Shown here piece after piece: positions 57,435 through 64,000 of a stretch of 64,000 nt of DNA. Under the pieces are notes generated by a model, which was not told where the DNA came from, did no database searches, and saw only the letters and a program-made list of their open reading frames with translations. This stretch comes from a virus. The stretch covers positions 62,001 through 126,000 of the IMG/VR virus record IMGVR_UViG_3300019124_000001; one strand, written 5' to 3'. How positions within the stretch are numbered: the stretch's first letter is position 1; each line of letters starts with the position of its first letter. Both the position numbers and the translations under genes were made by a program.

Positions 57435-57746
57435 ATGATGGCTAAAAAACAATTAGAGATTCCTTTCGATAGGAACGGAAATCCGCTTTCTTATGATGAT
57501 CGACTTAAAGTGCATGACTACCGTGCGAACTACGAATTTGTAACTACTATGCGAGTCGTTGATATGAGTCGTGGTCGAAGTGCGGCAAACTTCACGCTTA
57601 AAGACGAAAAAGGAATTGAATACAATATGTTTATGAAAGACATGTTATATCTGATTCAAAATTGCATTATTGACAAGGGTGTAGTCTCTGGTAAGTGGAC
57701 TTTTGTCAAGCGTGGCAATAATTATGGAATTATGCTTATTGAATAG
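57435..57746 (+). CDS. Hypothetical protein
   Basis: 103 residues from ATG 57435 behind TAGGAG. Beta-barrel-like (TMRVVDMSRGRSAANFTLKD, GVVSGKWTFVKRG), perhaps an OB-type domain. Precedes the methyltransferase-like gene. Confidence 0.5.
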   Translation: MMAKKQLEIPFDRNGNPLSYDDRLKVHDYRANYEFVTTMRVVDMSRGRSAANFTLKDEKGIEYNMFMKDMLYLIQNCIIDKGVVSGKWTFVKRGNNYGIMLIE

Positions 57747-57757
57747 GGGCGGAAAAA

Positions 57758-58711
57758 ATGAAAGAAATTAAAATAGTCAGCCTATTCTCTGGTGTAGGAG
57801 GGTTGGACTACGGTTTTCATAAATATCCACAAGCAAAATTTGTTTTCGCAAATGATATAAACGAGTTTGCATGTTACACATATCACTCGTACTTCGGTTT
57901 CAAGCCTATGTGTGCTGATATTGAACACGTGGACATCAACATGATTCCAGAGTGCGATCTTGTGATTGCAGGAAGTCCAAACAATGGATTTAGCGTCGAA
58001 AATCAGATTAACAACTCTGTCAATCATCCATCCAATAAGTTGGTTGCCAAATTTGTTGAGATAGTCAAAATCAAAAATCCAAATGTGTTCATATTTGAAA
58101 ATGTACCAGAGATTATGACAGTTGGTGGCGGCAAATACGCTCGATTCATCACAGAATCACTGTCCGATTATCATATTGAAATATATGAGGTCAACGCTTT
58201 GAATTATAGTGTTCCACAAAAACGAACAAGCGTCTTATTTGTTGGAAGCAAGATTGGACGGATTGAACGTCCAGTTCAAGATACTGTGACGTATACTGTC
58301 AGAGATGCCTTCGAAGGAATTCATAGCGGCATTCCAAATCAATCTGACGTAAATCCACATCGGAAGATTACTCTTGAACGAATGTCTTATGTACCAGCAG
58401 GGGGAAACATTAACGACATTCCAGAGGAGTTGCGACCGAAAGGCAATCACAGCGACCGCTATCGTCGATTAGAGTATGATAAGCCAAGCATAACAATTGC
58501 CAATCCACGAAAAGCTGTTATATTGCATCCCTTGCATGACAGAATCTTAACTGTTAGAGAATGTGCGAGAATCCAATCTTTCCCTGACGATTTCTTGTTC
58601 TACGGTAGCTTGGATGAAAGACAGCAATTTGTCGCGAATGCATTTCCTCCGCGTCTCAGTGTTAAAATTGCTGATGTAGTGATGAAAGCATTTAATGAGA
58701 AATTAGATTAA
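57758..58711 (+). CDS. C5-cytosine DNA methyltransferase homologue lacking the catalytic Cys
   Basis: 317 residues from ATG 57758. Motif I SLFSGVGGLDYGF (8-20), motif VI FENVPEI (about 111), motif VIII SVPQKRTSVLFVG (about 160), and C-terminal LTVRECARIQSFPDDF plus ANAFPPRLS are all present. At motif IV the usual PCQ(G)FS is PNNGFS: residue 75, the nucleophile, is Asn (codon AAC at 57980-57982). With the Cys gone, methyl transfer should be impossible, while AdoMet and DNA binding may persist. The frame is intact, so this looks like a maintained, repurposed protein or a very recent loss. SPbeta-type phages carry active versions. Confidence 0.85.
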   Translation: MKEIKIVSLFSGVGGLDYGFHKYPQAKFVFANDINEFACYTYHSYFGFKPMCADIEHVDINMIPECDLVIAGSPNNGFSVENQINNSVNHPSNKLVAKFVEIVKIKNPNVFIFENVPEIMTVGGGKYARFITESLSDYHIEIYEVNALNYSVPQKRTSVLFVGSKIGRIERPVQDTVTYTVRDAFEGIHSGIPNQSDVNPHRKITLERMSYVPAGGNINDIPEELRPKGNHSDRYRRLEYDKPSITIANPRKAVILHPLHDRILTVRECARIQSFPDDFLFYGSLDERQQFVANAFPPRLSVKIADVVMKAFNEKLD

Positions 58712-58732
58712 ACAAAAATTTTATCTAAGGAG
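58706..58732 (+). promoter_or_regulatory. Intercistronic leader repeat (copy 5)
   Basis: GATTAAAC-aaaaa-TTTTATCTAA followed by GGAGAG. Confidence 0.45.
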
Positions 58733-58740
58733 AGATCAAC

Positions 58741-59079
58741 TTGAAGGCTCACGAGGCTATTTTTCAAGTCAAATGCGTCAATCAAGGCAATAATTCCTCT
58801 ATCTATGTCAACGGAATTTATGATGTTTTCAAAGAAGTCGGTGGATACTACTTAATTATCAATGCACGTGGCAATATGTGCGAGTATCCAAAAGAGTTGT
58901 TCGAACGAATAAAAATTACGCCTAACGTTGACACGATTGGTCTACTGATCGAGCAAGCATTTCAGCAAAGCCGAAACGAACTTATTCGCATTCTGGAAAG
59001 CGAAACACTAGATGGTATCCAAAAAGCAACTGATGACTTTGTTTATCTCCACAAACTTCGCCAATCTGCGAAGAGATAG
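58741..59079 (+). CDS. Hypothetical protein
   Basis: 112 residues from TTG 58741 behind AAGGAGAG. N-terminal beta part (KCVNQGNNSSIYVNGIYDVF) is SH3-like; C-terminal half helical. Unknown. Confidence 0.5.
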   Translation: MKAHEAIFQVKCVNQGNNSSIYVNGIYDVFKEVGGYYLIINARGNMCEYPKELFERIKITPNVDTIGLLIEQAFQQSRNELIRILESETLDGIQKATDDFVYLHKLRQSAKR

Positions 59080-59140
59080 TTAGATGAAATCTCACTTTTA
59101 TCAAATAGTAAAACTATAGAATACATCACAGGGGAGAATA

Positions 59141-60568
59141 ATGTTGGCAACCAAAAGTGAACTCGCGCATTTTTGCGTCACATTCATCGACAAAAATAAT
59201 ATTGCGCATGTTATATGTTCTTGTGGAGCAGAGCAACCATGCGCCAATATCAAGACTTACCATATCTTTGATAAAAAGTCTAAATCATTCGTTCATCTGC
59301 AACTAATTGAAAAATCTCGCTACCATTTTAAGATGTTGCGCGTTCGTGTAATGGTCAACGTAAATCGTATTAAGAACACGATTTCATGGAAAACTGAGCG
59401 AGAATTTGTTTTGAATTACAACTTCTCTGATCGAAGTATGACTTTGTTTCTAGATAACGAAGAGATCGAATGTGACATTGACAACTTGAACAAGTTCTTC
59501 GTTGGTGTTGTCGAAAACGATTTCTACAGAGTGCTTGACGATCAGCGAATGGAAGAATTGATTCGATTCGCTTTTAACCATTTGGTTTCCAATGAATATG
59601 CTTATCGCAGAGATCGTTGGGGATACCAGCGGCGAGTTTTGGTACAGCGAGTTCCTACTGTAGCAAAAGCGTTGATAAAATTCATGAGCCAGCACAGAAC
59701 GAAGGCAATCGAAATCTTACATGCTTGTGGATTTAATGCCAGAACTGTTGATCTTGTAAGTGGTGAACTTGACTTAAACGCAAGCAAGCCGCACGAAATC
59801 TTCAATACTCCGAAATATCTCGTTTCTCTTTTTAAAGATTTGGGTAGTCATCTGACTAAAAAGACCATCAATTCATTGCGTCAATTAGATAGTATTTTTG
59901 ATGGCAACACCGTCAAACAATTGGTGCAAATTGCAAGCGAAGAAGCCAACGGGATTCCGACTCTGGTAGGCTTAACGCCTAATTTGCTAGAATTGCGCGA
60001 TTTGGGATACAGGGATGTTCGTCGCCTGTTCTTGTATCTAGTGCGCGAAGTAAAGTTGTCTCAGGGGATTAGTGACCCAATACATGCGGCAAATCTTTTG
60101 CATGATTACGTTCGCATGATGCGTGATATGGAGCTAAATTATAGCAAATACAGTAAGAGCTTAAAATTACATCATGACGTAGCTATGATGAACCACAATG
60201 TATTATTGGACGCTCAGACGATGCAAGCATTTTTGGATTCCGTAGAGAGTTACAAGCACCTTGAGTTCCATAAAAAGTCAGAAGACCTGTGCATTCTTGT
60301 TCCTAAGAGCGCGAAAGACATCATTGACGAAGGAAGTTCATTGAACCACTGTGTTGCATCGTATGTAAATGATGTCGTCAAAAACAAGTGTCAAATCCTC
60401 TTTTTGCGACATAAGAAGTTTCCGAAACAGTCTCTTGTGACAATCGAGGTTCGTGATCACAGTATTCGTCAAGTGCGTGGACAGCAAAACCGCAGAGCAA
60501 CAAATTCCGAGATGAGTTTTGTTCGAATGTGGGCAGACGAACGAAATCTTGTTTTAGCTTGTCATTAA
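59141..60568 (+). CDS. PcfJ-like protein
   Basis: 475 residues from ATG 59141 behind GGGGAG. The C-terminal part has SSLNHCVASYVNDVVKNKCQ, ILFLRHKKF, LVTIEVRDHSIRQVRGQQNR and a final WADERNL, the PcfJ signature (LhhCVgsY...i..g...il.lR.......TiEv......Q.rG..N). A Cys pair near 28-33 (CSCGAEQPC) may bind metal. PcfJ occurs on conjugative plasmids and phages; role unknown. Confidence 0.8.
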   Translation: MLATKSELAHFCVTFIDKNNIAHVICSCGAEQPCANIKTYHIFDKKSKSFVHLQLIEKSRYHFKMLRVRVMVNVNRIKNTISWKTEREFVLNYNFSDRSMTLFLDNEEIECDIDNLNKFFVGVVENDFYRVLDDQRMEELIRFAFNHLVSNEYAYRRDRWGYQRRVLVQRVPTVAKALIKFMSQHRTKAIEILHACGFNARTVDLVSGELDLNASKPHEIFNTPKYLVSLFKDLGSHLTKKTINSLRQLDSIFDGNTVKQLVQIASEEANGIPTLVGLTPNLLELRDLGYRDVRRLFLYLVREVKLSQGISDPIHAANLLHDYVRMMRDMELNYSKYSKSLKLHHDVAMMNHNVLLDAQTMQAFLDSVESYKHLEFHKKSEDLCILVPKSAKDIIDEGSSLNHCVASYVNDVVKNKCQILFLRHKKFPKQSLVTIEVRDHSIRQVRGQQNRRATNSEMSFVRMWADERNLVLACH

Positions 60569-60592
60569 AATAAACAAAGGGGATAACCAACA

Positions 60593-60853
60593 ATGAAAAT
60601 CGAAATTCCTGACAACTCTTTCATTACTGAAATTGAATTCGGTGATATTGTCGAAATTTTGAATGGCGGTGTTTATATTGTCATGAAAGAACATGATGGA
60701 ATGGCTTCCTTGCGTTCTTTCGACGGTGTACATTATTACTGCGAACCGCTTCCATTAGAACGACTCTTCTCCAAGTTGTCTCATCGTACTCGTGGTATTA
60801 ACATCCTGAAAGCGAACCAGTTCAAGCTCAAACTCGTTCCGATCAACGAATAG
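60593..60853 (+). CDS. Hypothetical protein
   Basis: 86 residues from ATG 60593. Beta-rich. No family. Confidence 0.5.
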   Translation: MKIEIPDNSFITEIEFGDIVEILNGGVYIVMKEHDGMASLRSFDGVHYYCEPLPLERLFSKLSHRTRGINILKANQFKLKLVPINE

Positions 60854-60867
60854 AAAGTTGGTGCGCA

Positions 60868-61233
60868 ATGCACATCACAGTTGAACCAAATCTGAACAAA
60901 GGCGAAACGCGGTTGTCCATGTATCGTGTTACGGTATTGGACGACCAATCTAATATGACAACTTGCTTCGTGCCTATCTGTTACCTAAAAGAACAATATG
61001 CTAGTTATAAAAGTGGATACGCAGGAGCGACGATATTTGAAGCACCTCTGGAATGGGAAAACCCCGATGCAGTTCGAACGTGGTTGCTAGACGACCCTGT
61101 TGGCAAAGCATATCTCGAAGAAATTCTGCCAATTTTTGCTTGGAATGGCGAACCCGAAGAATTCGAAGATAGACTCAGACGTATCGAAAAATCTCTCGAA
61201 GAAGTCGAAAAATGGGAGGACTTAGAGTGGTAA
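60868..61233 (+). CDS. Hypothetical protein
   Basis: 121 residues from ATG 60868. Acidic C-terminal helix (RLRRIEKSLEEVEKWEDLEW). Unknown; overlaps the next gene. Confidence 0.5.
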   Translation: MHITVEPNLNKGETRLSMYRVTVLDDQSNMTTCFVPICYLKEQYASYKSGYAGATIFEAPLEWENPDAVRTWLLDDPVGKAYLEEILPIFAWNGEPEEFEDRLRRIEKSLEEVEKWEDLEW

Positions 61234-61667
61234 AAGCATTGAAACAATTTCGTATTGTGAATGCAGACGGAAAGGTACATGCCAAGGGTGTTGTACTTCC
61301 GTCTGGACGAACTTTGCACGAGACGCTTGGCGCTATGCCGCAACAGATTCGCACACAAAACCTCGAAGCAGTTCGAATCATCGAATCAGAATACGGAAGA
61401 ACTGTTGAACTGATCGAGGACGAACAGGCTATCCGAGAATATTACTTCGAACGCATTAAGGATATTTCTGGTCAATCTGGAATCGGTGTCGTTGTACGAG
61501 GCGGTGTATTTCCGTCTGGCGTAGCAATGCACGAGTGGATTCCGTCTGGTGCACAGTCTGTCAATATTTACGATAATGCCAAGCAAGCACAAGAAACGCA
61601 TGGACACAATGGAGCAACACTTATGAAATTTGTTGACAAAGATGGCTTGCCGCCAATCGAAGAATAG
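61227..61667 (+). CDS. Hypothetical protein
   Basis: 146 residues from GTG 61227, six bases behind GGGAGGA. Two similar halves: KGVVLPSGRTLHETLG (about 19-34) and GGVFPSGVAMHEWIP (about 92-106), an internal repeat of the form G(v)vfPSG...HE. Unknown family. Confidence 0.55.
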   Translation: MVKALKQFRIVNADGKVHAKGVVLPSGRTLHETLGAMPQQIRTQNLEAVRIIESEYGRTVELIEDEQAIREYYFERIKDISGQSGIGVVVRGGVFPSGVAMHEWIPSGAQSVNIYDNAKQAQETHGHNGATLMKFVDKDGLPPIEE

Positions 61668-61679
61668 GAGATGCACAAA

Positions 61680-61904
61680 ATGCGCAATAAAATGATTGCA
61701 ACCATAGTTGGCGCAGGGTTGATAGGTTCAATTGTATTTTTGTCGATGATTAAAGCAATGGGGGTAGCATTATTCTTTATTCTTGTTGCGATATTAGGCG
61801 TTCTAATCTCTTATTTGGTAGGTTTTTTAGCTTGCGTTATCCTTGTTTTGATCTTTGATGGAACGAGATTTGCACGTTGGATTACGGAAAATATTTTGGA
61901 TTAA
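61680..61904 (+). CDS. Small two-helix membrane protein
   Basis: 74 residues from ATG 61680, nine bases behind AGGAG (ATG 61671 too close). Three hydrophobic stretches. Unknown. Confidence 0.5.
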   Translation: MRNKMIATIVGAGLIGSIVFLSMIKAMGVALFFILVAILGVLISYLVGFLACVILVLIFDGTRFARWITENILD

Positions 61905-61923
61905 AGGGAGGCTAGAAGCAAAT

Positions 61924-63234
61924 ATGAATGACGCACATGTAGAAATGGCTTTTGCTGTAATTGATCAGCTTTTATCTACGCGTTCTGGAAAACAGAAACA
62001 AGGTATTCTTGCGCAACATATCCCGAAAAACAGGGTACTTATGAGTCTGCTGTTTATGGGTTTTAATGAATTCTTGACTTACAATATTAAACAGAAGCCA
62101 AAAGTTGCGCCACAGGGGACAGGATTGAGTATCGCTCGTTTCATAGAATTCATGCACTTACTTGCCGATCTTGACCAGCGTGTTATTACTGGCAACGAAG
62201 CGAAGAAAGTGGTCGCAGAATACTTTTCAAAATGTTCCGAACAAGAGTTTAATGTCTATTGGGCAATCATGAAAAAAGACTGGAAGATTGGTCTATCTGC
62301 TAAAACCGTTAATGAGGTATACGATTTCATTCCATTTTACGAGTGCATGTTGGCTCATCCGTTTGAAGAAAAACGTTTGAATAAGGGTAGGCAGTATATT
62401 CTAGACAAGAAGCTGGACGGCTTTCGGATTAACGCATACCACGATCTAGATGGAAAAATCTACCTATTATCCCGCAATGGTCACAAGATTGAGGGCTTCG
62501 ATGGAGTAGAAATGGCGCTCAGTCATCTCCCGAAAGGGTATATGTATGATGGAGAACTTATGGCTCCTTCTGGTAAATTTAACGACATGCAGACTCTTGC
62601 GTTTAAGGATGAACGCAATAAAGAGGCTGTGTTTCACATCTTTGATGTATTGCCTATTGAAGAATTTAAAGCTGGAAAATCAAAACATACATTGCGTCAA
62701 CGAAAAGAATTTCTTGAAGACAAAGGAGTTACAGGTGCAATATTTCAATCTGCGATTAATACGCTTGCAAAGTATGACTTAGTATGTATTGAATTGGTCG
62801 AATATCAAGTCATAACCTACGAAGGACAAGAAACACTTGACAAAATCATGGCTATCTATCATCAACATCTGTCCGAAGGACTAGAGGGGACAATGGTCAA
62901 GGATGCCGATAGCTATTACCAATGCAAACGAAGTCACTCAATTCTGAAAATAAAGCCAAGCGAATCAATCGACGTTATTGTAGTTGATATGTATGAAGGC
63001 AAGCAGGATTCCAAGTATGAAGGTATGCTTGGAGGTCTGATTTGTGATTGGAATGGCGTTCGCGTCAAAGTTGGCGGTGGGTTTAGCGACAAACAACGTT
63101 CGGACTGGTGGAAAAATCCAAATCTAATAGTAGGTAAGACCATTGAGGTTCTAATTACCGAATATACTCAAAACAAGGAAGGCAACAATAATTTGCGTTT
63201 CGGACGCTTCAAAAAGGTGCGTCTCGACAAATGA
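61924..63234 (+). CDS. ATP-dependent DNA ligase
   Basis: 436 residues from ATG 61924 behind GGGAGG. Motif I LDKKLDGFR with nucleotidyl Lys (about 162), motif III YDGELM (about 207), motif IIIa VFHIFDVLP (about 240), motif IV GLEGTMVKD (about 320) and motif V ILKIKPS (about 343). N-terminal helical DNA-binding domain as in T7/SPbeta-type ligases. Seals nicks during phage replication. Confidence 0.9.
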   Translation: MNDAHVEMAFAVIDQLLSTRSGKQKQGILAQHIPKNRVLMSLLFMGFNEFLTYNIKQKPKVAPQGTGLSIARFIEFMHLLADLDQRVITGNEAKKVVAEYFSKCSEQEFNVYWAIMKKDWKIGLSAKTVNEVYDFIPFYECMLAHPFEEKRLNKGRQYILDKKLDGFRINAYHDLDGKIYLLSRNGHKIEGFDGVEMALSHLPKGYMYDGELMAPSGKFNDMQTLAFKDERNKEAVFHIFDVLPIEEFKAGKSKHTLRQRKEFLEDKGVTGAIFQSAINTLAKYDLVCIELVEYQVITYEGQETLDKIMAIYHQHLSEGLEGTMVKDADSYYQCKRSHSILKIKPSESIDVIVVDMYEGKQDSKYEGMLGGLICDWNGVRVKVGGGFSDKQRSDWWKNPNLIVGKTIEVLITEYTQNKEGNNNLRFGRFKKVRLDK

Positions 63235-63431
63235 GAGTCTTTGCAAACATCGTAGCTTTCGTACTCTTGCTAATTGTGGCTTTTCCGCTATTCATTGCGG
63301 CAATTTACAGCTATCGCGACCCTTTGCCGCAAATCATTTCGATAGGTATTGCAATCACAATCATCATGTTGTTGTATCTTTCATACGATCTGACGATTGG
63401 AAAAGCGATTGACAGACGAATGAAAAGATGA
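63231..63431 (+). CDS. Small two-helix membrane protein
   Basis: 66 residues, ATGA overlap with the ligase gene. Two hydrophobic helices and a basic tail; its 3' end contains the promoter for tdk. Confidence 0.5.
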   Translation: MRVFANIVAFVLLLIVAFPLFIAAIYSYRDPLPQIISIGIAITIIMLLYLSYDLTIGKAIDRRMKR

Positions 63432-63437
63432 TATACT
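63409..63437 (+). promoter_or_regulatory. Promoter of the thymidine kinase gene
   Basis: TTGACA (63409-63414), 17-base spacer ending in extended TGA, TATACT (63432-63437). A 10-pair hairpin with G-T pairs (GGGGGAGGTC with GATCTTTCCC) follows. Confidence 0.7.
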
Positions 63438-63470
63438 GATAGTAGTGGGGGAGGTCTTTCGATCTTTCCC

Positions 63471-63494
63471 ACAAACAATAACTATGTATGGTGG
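63471..63494 (+). promoter_or_regulatory. Repeated element (copy 28) fused to the tdk ribosome binding site
   Basis: ACAAAC, core AATAACTATGTA (63477-63488), then TGGTGGTGA. It directly follows the leader hairpin. Confidence 0.7.
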
Positions 63495-63502
63495 TGAACA
63501 GG

Positions 63503-64000
63503 TTGGCGCAGTTATATTTCAGATATGGAGTTGTAGAAGCGGGGAAGTCTTTTGACACTCATAAAGTCCACTACAGCTATAGTAAGCGCGGCAAAAAGGT
63601 ACTTCTGTTTGTTCCTGACGAAGCAGGAGAAGTAGTTTCCACTAGATTTATGGGACTTGAATTGGAAGCGAATATCATAAATCACGACATTGTTAGCGTG
63701 GTATGGTCTGAACAGCCAGAATGTGTGATAGTAGACGAGGCTCAATTCTTGACCAAGGATGATGTACTTCGATTGACTCTAATTGCTGACGAATATAACA
63801 TCCCCGTAATCTGTTATGGACTGTTGACAGACTTCAAGGCAGAATTATTTGACGGAGCCAAGGCTTTGATCGAGTATGCAGATAAGCTAGAAGAAATCAA
63901 GTCTGTTTGCGCATACTGCAACAAAAAGGCAAGATTCAACATGAGAACGTTAAATGGCAAGCCTGTATTCGAAGGTGAAGTGATTTCGAAAGATAAGAGT
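63503..64000 (+). CDS. tdk: Thymidine kinase (cut by the window end)
   Basis: At least 166 residues from TTG 63503. AQLYFRYGVVEAGKSFDTHK (P-loop GVVEAGKS instead of the usual GTMNSGKS), KKVLLFVPDE, CVIVDEAQFL (Walker B), VICYGLLTDFKAELF (lasso loop) and the first zinc pair CAYC. Phosphorylates thymidine to dTMP. The C-terminus and second zinc pair lie outside the window. Confidence 0.9.
   Translation, partial: MAQLYFRYGVVEAGKSFDTHKVHYSYSKRGKKVLLFVPDEAGEVVSTRFMGLELEANIINHDIVSVVWSEQPECVIVDEAQFLTKDDVLRLTLIADEYNIPVICYGLLTDFKAELFDGAKALIEYADKLEEIKSVCAYCNKKARFNMRTLNGKPVFEGEVISKDKS

Overview
The window looks like the early, replication and lysogeny-control half of a large temperate bacteriophage or prophage of a Bacillota host. 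Strong AGGAGG-type ribosome binding sites, frequent GTG/TTG starts, sigma-A-like promoters and a moderate AT bias support a low-GC Gram-positive host. Every recognisable protein gene lies on the + strand, tightly packed with ATGA-type overlaps. No capsid, tail, terminase or catalytic integrase gene is visible. The gene set (class Ib ribonucleotide reductase with NrdI and a glutaredoxin, ThyX, thymidine kinase, DnaB helicase, primase, RecJ-like nuclease, ATP-dependent ligase, C5-methyltransferase, degenerate recombinase-like repressor, arbitrium-type regulator) resembles phage SPbeta and its relatives. That is an inference from content, not from a database search.

Layout. 1-2.1 kb: small Cys-rich protein, sliding clamp, AT-rich perfect inverted repeat. 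2.2-5.6 kb: lysogeny control, with a catalytically degenerate tyrosine-recombinase-like protein (MrpR/YopR-like), a small HTH protein, an HTH-TPR peptide receptor (AimR/RRNPP-like) and directly after it a secreted propeptide carrying the same heptapeptide twice, then a strong terminator and a 280-base gap with a dyad. 5.6-13 kb: Nudix hydrolase, small membrane proteins, phosphoesterase, cupin, DUF2135 protein. 13-20 kb: candidate small RNA, PnuC and NadR (NAD salvage), coiled-coil protein, YqeY, CCA-adding enzyme. 20-25.7 kb: many small accessory genes including a NADAR-like protein. 25.7-34 kb: kinase-phosphatase-RNA ligase, SSB, Sak4-like ATPase, transglycosylase, guanylate kinase, Pth2, SpeD. 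34-40.6 kb: helicase, primase, three tandem protein-kinase-like genes. 41-47 kb: small genes, RecJ, HD hydrolase. 47-55 kb: nucleotidyltransferase, NrdI-NrdE-NrdF-glutaredoxin, MazG-like, Gp157, ThyX, then the only - strand feature, a 273-base tmRNA-like RNA. 55-64 kb: small genes, a C5-methyltransferase lacking its catalytic Cys, PcfJ-like protein, DNA ligase, thymidine kinase (cut by the window end).

Regulation. At least 28 copies of a short element (core AACAACTATGTATGG) punctuate the window. Twenty-seven read in the gene direction. The single inverted core lies between the -35 and -10 of the peptide-receptor gene. In about a third of cases the element is the 18-base spacer of a promoter (TTGACA-N18-TAAGAT). 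In others it lies downstream of a separate promoter, or abuts the ribosome binding site. This looks like one operator that couples the replication and nucleotide-metabolism genes to the lysogeny module, comparable to the SPbeta repeated elements bound by MrpR.

Functional themes: nucleotide supply (RNR, ThyX, Tdk, Gmk, MazG-like), replication and recombination (clamp, SSB, helicase, primase, RecJ, Sak4-like, ligase), RNA repair and translation rescue (Pnkp-ligase, CCA enzyme, Pth2, YqeY, tmRNA-like RNA) and NAD/ADP-ribose handling (PnuC, NadR, Nudix, NADAR-like). The last two are plausible counter-defence sets.
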